Below, in pieces: positions 53,914-62,360 of a stretch of 64,000 bases of DNA (its first letter is position 1; each line of letters opens with the position of its first letter). The translations under genes were made by a program, and so were the position numbers. Below the pieces are notes generated by a model. It had not been told where the DNA came from, searched no databases, and saw only the letters and a program-made list of their open reading frames with translations. This DNA comes from an uncultured Hyphomicrobiales bacterium (lineage in GTDB: Bacteria; Pseudomonadota; Alphaproteobacteria; Rhizobiales; Beijerinckiaceae), in NCBI GenBank assembly GCA_903847605.1, contig CAINED010000039.1, positions 56,369 to 120,368 of the forward strand, in the 5' to 3' direction.

Positions 53914-56172
53914 ATGGGAATGCCGCTGCGGAGACTATGGCCCGCCGCCGTCATCTTCGGTTTTTTGACCGCACAGCCGCTATCGGCGGCAGACCGCGCC
54001 TTGCTGGTGGGCGTCTCGAATTATCCGAAGGAAACCGTCGGCAATCTGCAATTGCAGGGGTCGAAGAACGACGTTGCGCTGATGTTGCGCACCCTGCGCG
54101 AGCGCGGCTTCGACGACCGCAACATGATCGTGCTCGCCGACAGTATGAACGAAACTGGCGAAAGGCGGCCGGCCGACGCCGCGCCGACTCGCGCGGCGAT
54201 CATGGCGGCGCTCGACCGTCTCGCGCGGGACGCGCAAGCGGGCGAACAGGTCGTCATCCTGCTGTCGGGTCACGGCTCTCTCGCGCCGATCACAAATCCG
54301 GCCTCGCTCATCCATCATCCCGATGGCATGACGCCGATCTTTTTGCCCATCGACATCGGCAAATGGGACGACACTGCGGGGGCTGTCGAGAACATGATCG
54401 CCGGCGCCGAGTTTGGCGAGAAGATCACGGCGATCAGGGCGAAGGGCGCGTTCGTCTGGGTCATCGTCGACGCCTGTCATTCCGGCGCGATCACGCGCGG
54501 CGCTGAGGAAGGCGTCGTCGCGAAAAAAATCTCGCCGGACATGCTCGGCGTGCCGGCGGCGCGCATGGAAGCCGCGCGGCGCATGGCCGAGGCGGCGCGA
54601 CCGAAGACGCGCAGCATCGGCGGCGCAACCGCGAAGCCCGTGTCGACGCTCGGCAATCAGCCTTCGGCAGCGGGCGGTTATGTCGCCTTCTTTGCCGCGC
54701 ATCCGAAAGAGCTGGCGCTGCAGCGCAATCTTCCCAAGGGCTACGATGTCGACGACAAGCGCCCGCACGGCATTCTCGTCTTCTATCTCGTGCAGGCCCT
54801 GCGCACCGGGCGCGCGCAATCTTATGCCGATGTCGCGCAGATGGTGATGGCGGGCTACGATCAATGGGGCGTGGATGCGCCCTCGCCCCTGTTCGAGGGC
54901 GATCTGCGCACGGGCATTCTGGGCGCGAAACAGGATGGCCCGCGCGCGTTTCCGGCGCGTGTGGAAAACGGCGCGCTGCGCCTTGAGGCGGGCGTGCTCG
55001 ATGAGGTCGAGGAAGGCGCGATCGTTGCGCTCGTTCTCGCCGACAAGCCCGCGGACATACTGGGCCATGCCCGCGTGAACAAGCCCGGCGCTTCGAGCGC
55101 GATGCTTGAGCCCGTAGCGCATGGTGGAATGGCGGCACCAACCGTTCGCGACCTCGAATATGCGGGACGGCTTGCGGGCAGGATCGTCGAGCGCGGCATG
55201 GGTCTGGAAATGCGCGTGGCCTTGCCCCCTCAAGCCGAGGCCGGCACGGAAGCCGAACGCGCCATGCAGGCCCTGCGCGCTCTAGAAAAGGGCGAGGAGC
55301 CCCTGCCTTCAGCCATCCGCTTCGTTACTGCGCCCGCCCCCGCCGATATCTTTCTCTCGATCTCGGATGGTCGCATCTGGTTTTCGCCGGCGACCGGCGA
55401 AGTCATCAAGGAAGGCCGCGCGCGAACGCCGAATCTCGAAGTGCGCGCCACTTCGAGCCAGCGCGCCATCGCCTCGGATATTACGCGTGTCCTGCGCGCG
55501 CAGTTGAAAGTGCGCAATCTCATCCGCGCGGCCGAAGCGATGGGCGCTGGCCCTTCAGGGCAGGCGCTCGAAATCAAGCTGGCGGTTGCCCCTGCCACAG
55601 CAACAAGCCTTCCCGCCACCGCGAAATCTCCCGACGATTTCGAGTGCGATACGCCGAGCCTCGACCGGTTGCCCGAAGGCGCGACGCCGATCGCCAGTGC
55701 GGCCGAAATGCCGGCGCTCGGCCAATGCGACACGGTTTACTTTTCGCTGCGCAACAAGGGGCAGAAGGTCGTCGATATCACCCCGCTCTATGTCGATAGC
55801 GCCGGCGCTGTCGATTACATGGGCCCGCCGGAAGGTCTGCGCCTTCTGCCCGGCGCGCCCGAGCGCATCATTCCCGTCCAGATCCTGACATGGGACCGCG
55901 AGCGCGGCGCGCCCTTCCCTGTCGGCATGGAACGCTTGCTGTTCATCGCGGTCCAGCAGGACGAAAAGACCTCGCTCCCCGCCGACTTCCGCTACCTGCA
56001 GCAACCGGCGCCGCCGCGCACGCAAACGCCGCGCGGCGGCTCGAACGCCTTGCGCGCCTTGCTGGAGGAAGCCGCCTTCGGCACGAACCGCACCCGCTCG
56101 ACCTCCGCCGGGCCGTCCATCGGCGAAGCCGGCATCATGCAGTTCCGCTGGAAAGTGAAAGCGCCGGAGTGA
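53914..56172 (+). CDS. Exported caspase-family (C14) protease-like protein
   Basis: 752 residues. A signal peptide (VIFGFLTAQPLSA) precedes a caspase-fold domain: RALLVGVSNYPK, KNDVALMLRTLRERGF, the catalytic His120 in LLSGHGS and Cys188 in VDACHSG. The domain ends near residue 330 (FEGDLRTGILG). A C-terminal region of about 400 residues is of unknown fold; its last part (CDTVYFSLRNKGQKVVDITP) looks like a beta-sandwich that may bind partners. AAGGG precedes the ATG at 53914. The open frame extends to 52300 only because it is antisense to the patatin gene. Periplasmic location is inferred from the signal peptide. Confidence 0.88.
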   Translation: MGMPLRRLWPAAVIFGFLTAQPLSAADRALLVGVSNYPKETVGNLQLQGSKNDVALMLRTLRERGFDDRNMIVLADSMNETGERRPADAAPTRAAIMAALDRLARDAQAGEQVVILLSGHGSLAPITNPASLIHHPDGMTPIFLPIDIGKWDDTAGAVENMIAGAEFGEKITAIRAKGAFVWVIVDACHSGAITRGAEEGVVAKKISPDMLGVPAARMEAARRMAEAARPKTRSIGGATAKPVSTLGNQPSAAGGYVAFFAAHPKELALQRNLPKGYDVDDKRPHGILVFYLVQALRTGRAQSYADVAQMVMAGYDQWGVDAPSPLFEGDLRTGILGAKQDGPRAFPARVENGALRLEAGVLDEVEEGAIVALVLADKPADILGHARVNKPGASSAMLEPVAHGGMAAPTVRDLEYAGRLAGRIVERGMGLEMRVALPPQAEAGTEAERAMQALRALEKGEEPLPSAIRFVTAPAPADIFLSISDGRIWFSPATGEVIKEGRARTPNLEVRATSSQRAIASDITRVLRAQLKVRNLIRAAEAMGAGPSGQALEIKLAVAPATATSLPATAKSPDDFECDTPSLDRLPEGATPIASAAEMPALGQCDTVYFSLRNKGQKVVDITPLYVDSAGAVDYMGPPEGLRLLPGAPERIIPVQILTWDRERGAPFPVGMERLLFIAVQQDEKTSLPADFRYLQQPAPPRTQTPRGGSNALRALLEEAAFGTNRTRSTSAGPSIGEAGIMQFRWKVKAPE

Positions 56173-56203
56173 AGACGCGCGCGAACGATCCCGCGCTTTG
56201 TCG

Positions 56204-56295
56204 AAGCCGGGCGTATGAAGGGTCACGGGACGCTGGAGCGGCCTGAGAGGAATGGGGATAGACTGGCGCACCAGCGTCCCGCGATCCGGCTTTTT
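56204..56295 (+). terminator. Large two-part hairpin, possible terminator of the caspase-like gene
   Basis: An inner perfect 11-bp stem CGGGACGCTGG / CCAGCGTCCCG (56226-56236, 56271-56281) is enclosed by an outer 7-bp stem AAGCCGG / CCGGCTT (56204-56210, 56286-56292), which runs into five T. The long loop and interrupted stem make it unusual as a terminator; it may be part of a minus-strand RNA instead. Confidence 0.5.
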
Positions 56296-56479
56296 GCGGC
56301 TTCCGCCAAACCCTGGGAATACGAACCTGAAAGGCCCGCAACGGGAATACGCACAAACCTTGCAGCGCGTGCGCGCTGGCGGCCCGGCCCGAACGCCGTG
56401 TCCGGTGAACACGACCTCCAGGCGCCGGTCTCACCCGCCAATCATGACCGCTCGCGACCGGCCCTTCGTGGATGAGATG
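56204..56479 (-). ncRNA. Candidate structured non-coding RNA from an orphan promoter
   Basis: A minus-strand promoter at 56486-56514 should start a transcript near 56479. Downstream are GCCGGTC / GACCGGC, a short CAGCGC-GCAC-GCGCTG hairpin, GCGG-AAG-CCGC and the 11-bp stem CGGGACGCTGG. No open frame has a ribosome site. It does not show the RNase P, tmRNA or SRP RNA core motifs I looked for, and I could not establish a 6S RNA match. The 3' end is a guess and no minus-strand U-tract is evident. Confidence 0.3.
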
Positions 56480-56485
56480 GGACGG

Positions 56486-56514
56486 GATATAGGAATATTT
56501 TCAGGATTTGTCAA
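56486..56514 (-). promoter_or_regulatory. Strong housekeeping-type promoter on the minus strand
   Basis: -35 TTGACA and -10 TATATC are spaced by 17 bases, the best sigma-70-like match I noticed in the window. It faces no recognisable protein gene. Confidence 0.65.
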
Positions 56515-56760
56515 GAGGGGACCTCCAATAGCGAAGGGGGAGATCGCGCCTGCTCGCAGCCCGCATGAGGGCGAATTCTGCACGTGATTTATGCACGGGA
56601 ATGACGCTTGCAATACAAAGGGCGCGGGCGGTTGCGTAATTCTTGATAATTGGACGGGCTGGACTCACAGCTCCGCAAAATAATTTTTTGTCCTTGCCTC
56701 TTTTGAGGGGAATGTTCTTGATTTATAATTTCTTGCAGACAAAAGGGGAAGGCGACTCAC

Positions 56761-57624
56761 ATGCGTGCTTTTCTTATGATGGCAGCGGTTGGCACATTAA
56801 TCGCCCAGACGCAATTTGCCCAACCACAAACGCCACCACAAACCTGCCACTCTGTCGCCAATCTAATTCAACCTTGCACCTTTGATACAGGCATTAACTC
56901 CGCAGGAAACAAGACTTACACAATTAGGGGGTATCAAGTTGTCGATCATCCGGCAAATAGGCCCCAAAATGGTGTCATCCCCTCTCCAATCACCGGACTC
57001 GACCCAGAACATGTCCACGTGACTGTCTTCATTGCTAATTCTTCGGGTAATGGCGTCGAGGTAAAGTCCGCCGTTGCAGATACATCCGGCCGAATTTCAT
57101 ATGAGCTTTCTATTCCACGGGGCGCTAGAGTGAGGAAACTCGGCTATATAATGTCTGTAGCAACCAAAGAAAAACATCCATTATTTAGTCAAAATGCCGA
57201 ACTTTTAGCGCAATTCAAAAAACTTGAGACAACTGTTACGACACTTCAGGCGACTGTTAAACCGCTAGATGATGAACGCCAAAAAGGCATTTGGTTGAAA
57301 GCTTGCTATATCGGCGAAGACACCTCTGCACCACTCATCTTCGCACGTAACCCTATGTACAATGGGAAGTCCTCGCATCACGCTAGTGAATCAGAGTGTG
57401 CTGGAGGAAGAGGAGGCACGAGAACTTATCTATTGGCCTGCATAAGTTTCAACACAGTTCTTATAGGCAGCAATAACAAAACCAATGAATTATTCCCCAA
57501 TGCTACTGGTCTTCGCCCATCAATAATTGTAGCTGAACAGCCTTTTCGAAATAACGTGAAGGGCGATGCTCGGGGATTTCCTCTGGGCGTCGAGGGCACT
57601 AATCCATGTGGCTGGCAATGGTAG
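56761..57624 (+). CDS. AT-rich gene for a secreted protein of unknown family
   Basis: 287 residues with a signal peptide (MMAAVGTLIAQTQFA). Mature sequence includes AVADTSGRISYELSIPRGAR, a helix FKKLETTVTTLQATVKPLDD and six cysteines (for example QTCHS, QPCTF, KACYIG, LACISF), suggesting disulfides. Base composition and codon use are visibly more AT-rich than all neighbours, pointing to recent transfer. GGGGAAGG lies eight bases before the ATG and a TATAAT box is seen about 50 bases upstream. I do not recognise the family. Confidence 0.72.
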   Translation: MRAFLMMAAVGTLIAQTQFAQPQTPPQTCHSVANLIQPCTFDTGINSAGNKTYTIRGYQVVDHPANRPQNGVIPSPITGLDPEHVHVTVFIANSSGNGVEVKSAVADTSGRISYELSIPRGARVRKLGYIMSVATKEKHPLFSQNAELLAQFKKLETTVTTLQATVKPLDDERQKGIWLKACYIGEDTSAPLIFARNPMYNGKSSHHASESECAGGRGGTRTYLLACISFNTVLIGSNNKTNELFPNATGLRPSIIVAEQPFRNNVKGDARGFPLGVEGTNPCGWQW

Positions 57625-57922
57625 GTAATCTCCTGAGCGAGTCACTTGCCATCTGTTAGATATGCGCCGCAGGCAATTCGGGTAAAGATTCCCTGTGCCT
57701 ACGCAACGATACAGAACCCTTGTCCTTAGGTTCGCGCGGGGGGAGGGGCAGCCCGCTCCTAATGTCAAGATTCAGTTTCGATATTCTTGATATTTGCAAC
57801 AGCCAGAGCGCGGCAACGGGCCAGTACCATTTTCCATGCCGCAAACTACGTCATCACCGATCTTTCTCACGCACAGAAACGCGTTCGCGACTTGCCGGCG
57901 CTGAGGCTTTCGTCAGCGAGGC

Positions 57923-57966
57923 GGCATCATGCAGTTTCGCTGGGAAGTGGGCGCGCTAGGGAAGTG
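57923..57966 (+). pseudogene. Relic of the 3' end of a caspase-like gene
   Basis: The 27 bases 57923-57949 match 56131-56157, the tail of the caspase-like gene, at 25 positions. The frame reads GIMQFRWEV then a TGA (57964-57966) close to the position of the caspase stop. Upstream, a related text (TETRSRLAGAEAF) appears in another frame, as after a frameshift. The match is short, so a decayed partial duplication is probable rather than proven. Confidence 0.45.
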
Positions 57967-57980
57967 AGAGCCGGACGTTA

Positions 57981-58079
57981 CCCTCCCCGCATGCGGGGAG
58001 GGTCGGCGCTGCGCAGCAGCGACGGGGTGGGGGCAGAGACTTACCCCACCCCTAGCCCCTCCCCGCAAGCGGGGAGGGG
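57981..58079. repeat. GC-rich palindromic repeat cluster
   Basis: CCCTCCCCGCATGCGGGGAGGG (57981-58002) is a perfect palindrome; 58056-58079 is a second copy with an 11-bp stem and AA loop. Between them are GCTGCGCAGC (58008-58017) and GGGGTGGGG / CCCCACCCC (58024-58032, 58044-58052). This looks like a mobile or dispersed intergenic palindrome family. Confidence 0.8.
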
Positions 58080-58100
58080 AAACGCCCCACGGCTTAGCAA

Positions 58101-58793
58101 TCAGTTCGTCACGAGCGTGTAGCGATTGAACACGCGGCCGCGGTTCACGATCTTGATGGTGAAATCGCCGGTCCAGCGTGGCGTCCAGCCACAATAGGTG
58201 CGGTCGCTGAGATCGGTGTCCGAGCAGATCAGGTTGCCGTTGCCGTCATAGACGTAGAGATCGAGATCCGTATCGCCGTCGCCGACCGCGGCGACTTCGG
58301 CGTAGCGGCCGCCCTGGAAGGCGACGCTGCGATACCAGTTGGTCGCGCCGGCGTTGACCGTCGCCTTGTGGACGCCGGGACCGGAGACGCGGCCCTTGGT
58401 GGCCGACGCTTTCACGTCGTCCGCCATCTGGGCGATCACCTTGTCGCCGCGCGACATCTTGCGGGCTTCGTCCAGAATGCTTTCGACGGTGACTTCGGCC
58501 GAATTCGTCTTGGGGCCCTCGTCCTTGCCGCCGCCTTCGGTTTCCACCTTGCGGTCGATTTCGCTGAGGGCGACGCGCTGGCGCATCTGCGCGGCGAGGA
58601 TCAGCGCGATCGGCTCCTTGTTCTTGCGGCCGTATTCGAGCAGCCGCGCAGACGTATCGAGCAGCCTGACGGCGTCGTTGGGTTCTTTCTTGCCGCCGTC
58701 GGCGAGGTTGGGGCCCTGCTGCTGGGCGATGGCGACGCCGGCCGCCAGAGACAGAGCCAGACAGACACCTGCAATACCGTGAGAAGCCTTCAT
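58101..58793 (-). CDS. Secreted protein with a PPC-like C-terminal domain
   Basis: 230 residues with a signal peptide (GIAGVCLALSLAAGVAIA). A helical middle (NDAVRLLDTSARLLEYGRKN) is followed by a C-terminal beta domain, NWYRSVAFQGGRYAEVAAVG, DTDLDLYVYDGNGNLICSD and GDFTIKIVNRGRVFNRYTL. The last part follows the bacterial pre-peptidase C-terminal pattern often attached to exported proteases. Here the domain stands without a catalytic unit. AGGAG lies seven bases before the ATG at 58793. It is divergent from an HtrA-type protease gene. Confidence 0.82.
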   Translation of the reverse strand: MKASHGIAGVCLALSLAAGVAIAQQQGPNLADGGKKEPNDAVRLLDTSARLLEYGRKNKEPIALILAAQMRQRVALSEIDRKVETEGGGKDEGPKTNSAEVTVESILDEARKMSRGDKVIAQMADDVKASATKGRVSGPGVHKATVNAGATNWYRSVAFQGGRYAEVAAVGDGDTDLDLYVYDGNGNLICSDTDLSDRTYCGWTPRWTGDFTIKIVNRGRVFNRYTLVTN

Positions 58794-58976
58794 CCCAAAT
58801 CTCCTGAAATTGGCGTGGCGAAAGTGATCTTTCCTGCGCCCTGCCCTTGTAGGAAAATGCCGGGGATGCGGCAACCGGCTGAAAATGAAATGTGTTTTCA
58901 TGACGGGATTTTTCAGAATCGGCAGATGGGAATTGGCGTAAGATGACAGCGAGTTGTTTCAGACCAGCGGTGCCGG

Positions 58977-60272
58977 ATGTTCAGAGGTTTCAGGCTTTTT
59001 GCGCTATTCATGTTTGCTTTTGCCCCGGTGGCGAATGCAGGAGCCCCGCCAGCCCGGCCTATCGAGGAAGCGTCGAAGTCCATCGTGATGATCGAGGCGA
59101 AATCGCCATCCGGCCGCAGCCTGCGCGGCGCGGGCTTCGTCTATGATTCCGAAGGGCGGATCGCCACGGCCTTTCATGTCGTCGATGGTGCAGCCGTCAT
59201 CACCGTGGAATTTCGCGACGGGCGGAAGGCGACGGCCCATGTGCTCGCCAAGGATGGCCCCTTCGACCTCGCCCTGCTGCGCGCCGATGCGCCGGTCAAT
59301 GCCGCCCCGTTGCAACTCGAAGCGAGCACGCCTGATATCGGCGCGCGCGTCATCGCTATCGGCAATCCCTTCGGCCACGGGTTTTCGGTTTCTGCAGGCA
59401 TCGTTTCCGGCCACGACCGCACTTACGATCCCGCGACGCCGCACGGCTTTCTCCAGCATGACGCCGCACTCAATCCAGGCAGTTCCGGCGGGCCGCTTCT
59501 CGACGAGCATACCCGTGTCGTCGGCATCAACGCCACCATCCCCAATGGCCGCCGCAGCGACGTCGGCGTCGGCTTTGCGATACCCGGCGCAGTCGCGACG
59601 CGAATTCTGGCCAGGCTCGCTGCCAAGGGCGCGATCCGCCACGGGCATCTCGGCGCGCGGTTGCGTCTCGTCGATACGGAACTCGCGGGCGCGCTGGGTT
59701 CGCCGGAAGGCGCCATCGCCATCGAGGAAATCGAAGAGGGCGGGCCTGCACAGCGCGCCGGCGCGCGTCCCGGCGATATCCTGCACAAGATCGACGGCAA
59801 GGCGCTCACGGGTTTGCGGCAAGTCGCGGAAGCCGTTGTCGGCGGCGAACCGGGGCGGCTGGTTGTGTTGCAGGGCCTGCGAAATCGTCAGTCGCTGCGG
59901 CTCGAGATCGCCTTGGGCGAAATGCCTGCGCAGCCGGAGCCCAGGGCCTCCGTCGTCTCCCTGCCCGCCGACAAGGGCATCGTTTTTGCTGGCGGCGACA
60001 ACGCCGTGGTGAAATCGATCGCGCCGGATTCGCCTGGCGCAGCAGCAGGGCTGAAAGCGGGCGATACGATCCTTGCTGTCGGTTCCAACCCTGTTTCGAA
60101 TGCGAAGGAAGCTGTGGCGGTCCTTCATGCACACACCGGCGCATCTCTCGCGCTGCTCGTGAAGCGCAGTGGCCTTGGCGCGCGCTATGTGGTTCTCACC
60201 GGAAAGGCGGATGCGTTTTCGTCCTCGCCGCTCGAAGGCAATCGCGAGATCGAAACATCCTTGCCCTTCTGA
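58977..60272 (+). CDS. HtrA/DegP-type periplasmic serine protease with two PDZ domains
   Basis: 431 residues. A signal peptide (ALFMFAFAPVANA) precedes the S1C trypsin-like domain with His67 (TAFHVVDGA), Asp97 (PFDLALLRA) and Ser170 (LNPGSSGGPLLD). Two PDZ domains follow (around AIAIEEIEEGGPAQRAGARP and VVKSIAPDSPGAAAGLKAGD). Such enzymes degrade or refold damaged envelope proteins. The ribosome site is weak. The OmpR-type regulator gene starts 42 bases later on the same strand, which suggests a stress-response operon. Confidence 0.92.
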   Translation: MFRGFRLFALFMFAFAPVANAGAPPARPIEEASKSIVMIEAKSPSGRSLRGAGFVYDSEGRIATAFHVVDGAAVITVEFRDGRKATAHVLAKDGPFDLALLRADAPVNAAPLQLEASTPDIGARVIAIGNPFGHGFSVSAGIVSGHDRTYDPATPHGFLQHDAALNPGSSGGPLLDEHTRVVGINATIPNGRRSDVGVGFAIPGAVATRILARLAAKGAIRHGHLGARLRLVDTELAGALGSPEGAIAIEEIEEGGPAQRAGARPGDILHKIDGKALTGLRQVAEAVVGGEPGRLVVLQGLRNRQSLRLEIALGEMPAQPEPRASVVSLPADKGIVFAGGDNAVVKSIAPDSPGAAAGLKAGDTILAVGSNPVSNAKEAVAVLHAHTGASLALLVKRSGLGARYVVLTGKADAFSSSPLEGNREIETSLPF

Positions 60273-60314
60273 AGGCTTCGCCGCCATCATCCGAAAACTG
60301 GAGAATCGAAGGCA

Positions 60315-60995
60315 ATGCGCGCGCTGGTGATCGAGGACGACGATGTGACGGCCGGCCATATCGCAGCGACTCTCGCGAGCGAGGGTATCGCCAGCGACCG
60401 CCATGCCGATGGCGCGGAAGGCCTGCGCGCGGCGCTTGCGGGCGGCTTCGATCTCATTGTCGTCGATCGCATGCTTCCCTCGCTCGACGGCATCGACATC
60501 ATCGGCAAGTTGCGCGCGGTGGAGATGAGCGCGCCGATCCTCGTTCTGTCCGCGCTCGGTTCGGCGCAGGATCGCGTGACCGGCCTCGACGTTGGCGCGG
60601 ACGATTATCTCGCCAAGCCCTTCGATGCGAGCGAACTTGCCGCGCGCGTGCGTGCGCTTTTGCGACGCGCCAAGGGTGTCGTCAGTCCGGATGTGATGAT
60701 GTTCGGCGATATCGAGATCAGGCCCCGCGCGCGCACCGTGCATCGCGCCGGCAGGCATATTCCGATATCGCCGAAAGAATTCGAATTACTGATGTTCTTT
60801 GCGGAAAATGCCGGCAAGACCGTCACGCGCAGCCTGCTGCACGAAAAGGTCTGGAAGCTGCATTTCGATCCGCAAACGAATGTCGCAGATGTGCATGTGG
60901 GACGCCTGCGCCGCAAGCTCGAAGGCGCAGACCCCAGGCCCATCATCGCGACCGTGCGCGGCGAGGGCTATATCTTCATGCCCGGCAGCGCCTGA
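60315..60995 (+). CDS. OmpR-family response regulator
   Basis: 226 residues. The receiver domain has the acidic pocket IEDDD, phospho-acceptor Asp51 (VVDRMLPSLDG) and Lys in YLAKPFDASEL. A winged-helix DNA-binding domain follows (ISPKEFELLMFFAENAGKTV, VHVGRLRRKLEG, TVRGEGYIF). Its TGA overlaps the kinase ATG (TGATG), so regulator and kinase are coupled. The HtrA-type protease upstream is a plausible target. Confidence 0.95.
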   Translation: MRALVIEDDDVTAGHIAATLASEGIASDRHADGAEGLRAALAGGFDLIVVDRMLPSLDGIDIIGKLRAVEMSAPILVLSALGSAQDRVTGLDVGADDYLAKPFDASELAARVRALLRRAKGVVSPDVMMFGDIEIRPRARTVHRAGRHIPISPKEFELLMFFAENAGKTVTRSLLHEKVWKLHFDPQTNVADVHVGRLRRKLEGADPRPIIATVRGEGYIFMPGSA

Positions 60996-62350
60996 TGCTG
61001 CGACCCGGCTTCGCCCGCCTGTTTCTGACGATAGCCTTGCTGCTCTCGCTGTCGATTGCAGGCCTCGTCGCCGTGGTGCTGCACTGGAGCGAAAACTGGA
61101 CGCTCGACCAGATCGACAGGGAGATCGCGGCCGAAGTCAGCGACCTCTCCGCCTTCTACGAACAGCGGCGCATGCTCGGCCTGAAGGAACTCGTCGAGGA
61201 GCGCAGCGCATGGCGTCCCGCCATCGGCGCGGTCTATCTGCTGGCCTATCGCAAATCCGGCGACCGGCTCGGCGGCAATGTTCCACGCTGGCCGGCCGAA
61301 GCCATATTAGATAAGCCCTTCACTTTCGCGCTGGCGGGCGACTACGACGACGCAGCCCCGGCGCAGATAAGGGCGCGCGCCGTGGTGCTCAACAATGTCT
61401 TCACATTGCTTGTCGGGCGATCGCTGGAGCCGCGCATGGCGCTTGTGCGCGATTTCCAGAAACTGCTGCCGTTTCTCGCAGCCGCCATCGGCGCGCTGGG
61501 TCTCATCGGAATCTTCCTGATCAGCCGCATGATGCTGACGCGCATGGAAACCATCAACGCGACAGCGCGCGCCGTCGAGAGCGGTGAGATCAAGGCGCGT
61601 GCGCCCGGCGCGGACCGCGACGACGAGATCGGCGACCTCGCGCGCAATGTGAACCGGATGCTCGACCGTATCGAAGTCCTGCTCGACGCCACGCGTGCGT
61701 CGACCGACCGCATCGCCCATGAATTGCGAACGCCGATGACGCGCCTGCGCGCGCATCTGCAACAGGCCGCACAGGCCGTGTCCGGCGATGCGCGCGAAAA
61801 ACTCGAAGATGCGCTCGACGAGACGCGCAAACTCTCGGCCAGCTTCAATGCGCTGCTCGATATATCCCGCATCGAGGCCAACGCGCCGGGCACCGCGACG
61901 CTGCCGGACGTCGATCTCCGTGAAATCGTCGCCGAGGTGGCGGAATTCTACGAGCCCGCCGCGGAAGAGCGGGGCATCGTCATCGATGTCAGGGCGCCGG
62001 AAAAACTGGTCGTGAGGGGCGATCGCGTCCTGTTGCAGCGGCTCGTCGCCAATCTCGTCGACAATGCGCTGAAGTTCTCGCCGGATGGCGGCAAGATAGC
62101 GCTCGGTATGGAATGCGAGGGCGGGAGGTTTCTTTTTCGCGTGAGCGACGAAGGCCCCGGCATCTCCCCTGATTTCGCCGCCGTCGCCTTCGAGCGCTTC
62201 AGCCGCGCGCCCGACAGCCAGCAAAAGGACGGCTTCGGTCTCGGCCTCGCCATCGTGCATGCGATTGCACAGCGCCATGGCTTCACAGTTGCGTTCGAAC
62301 CCGGTGACAAGGGCGCGTCCCTCGTCGTTTCCGGGCCGATGGCCGGCTAA
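60995..62350 (+). CDS. Sensor histidine kinase
   Basis: 451 residues. Helix 1 is FLTIALLLSLSIAGLVAVVL; a periplasmic domain of about 120 residues contains RSAWRPAIGAVYLLAYRKSG; helix 2 is LPFLAAAIGALGLIGIFLI. A HAMP domain, a HisKA domain with IAHELRTPMTRL (phospho-His) and a HATPase domain with LVANLVDNALKFSP, VSDEGPGIS and GFGLGLAIV follow. It senses an envelope cue and phosphorylates the regulator encoded just upstream. The signal is not predictable. Confidence 0.95.
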   Translation: MLRPGFARLFLTIALLLSLSIAGLVAVVLHWSENWTLDQIDREIAAEVSDLSAFYEQRRMLGLKELVEERSAWRPAIGAVYLLAYRKSGDRLGGNVPRWPAEAILDKPFTFALAGDYDDAAPAQIRARAVVLNNVFTLLVGRSLEPRMALVRDFQKLLPFLAAAIGALGLIGIFLISRMMLTRMETINATARAVESGEIKARAPGADRDDEIGDLARNVNRMLDRIEVLLDATRASTDRIAHELRTPMTRLRAHLQQAAQAVSGDAREKLEDALDETRKLSASFNALLDISRIEANAPGTATLPDVDLREIVAEVAEFYEPAAEERGIVIDVRAPEKLVVRGDRVLLQRLVANLVDNALKFSPDGGKIALGMECEGGRFLFRVSDEGPGISPDFAAVAFERFSRAPDSQQKDGFGLGLAIVHAIAQRHGFTVAFEPGDKGASLVVSGPMAG

Positions 62351-62360
62351 AAGCCCGCTT

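Larger units (their letters stand above)
56173..56760. other. 588-base intergenic region with structured DNA and an orphan promoter
   Basis: No convincing protein gene is present; the short open frames are Arg/Pro-rich and overlap each other on both strands. It contains a large hairpin (56204-56295), several smaller inverted repeats, two copies of GGGAATACG, and a consensus-like minus-strand promoter (56486-56514). Beyond 56520 the sequence turns AT-rich toward the next gene. Confidence 0.6.
57625..58100. other. 476-base non-coding stretch with gene relic and palindromic repeats
   Basis: No intact gene is seen. It contains a short stretch resembling the 3' end of the caspase-like gene (57923-57966) and a cluster of GC-rich palindromes (57981-58079) just before the convergent PPC-like gene. 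Confidence 0.6.

Noticed and set aside
56204..56479. Identification of the structured region as RNase P RNA, tmRNA or SRP RNA
   Set aside because: The RNase P GAGGAAAGTCC core, the SRP GGAAGCAGCC loop and a tmRNA T-arm with CCA end were looked for on both strands and not found.
56135..56587. Short open frames on both strands in the region after the caspase-like gene
   Set aside because: They overlap one another, are Arg/Pro-rich, and none has a convincing ribosome site or recognisable domain; the region is better explained by structured non-coding sequence.
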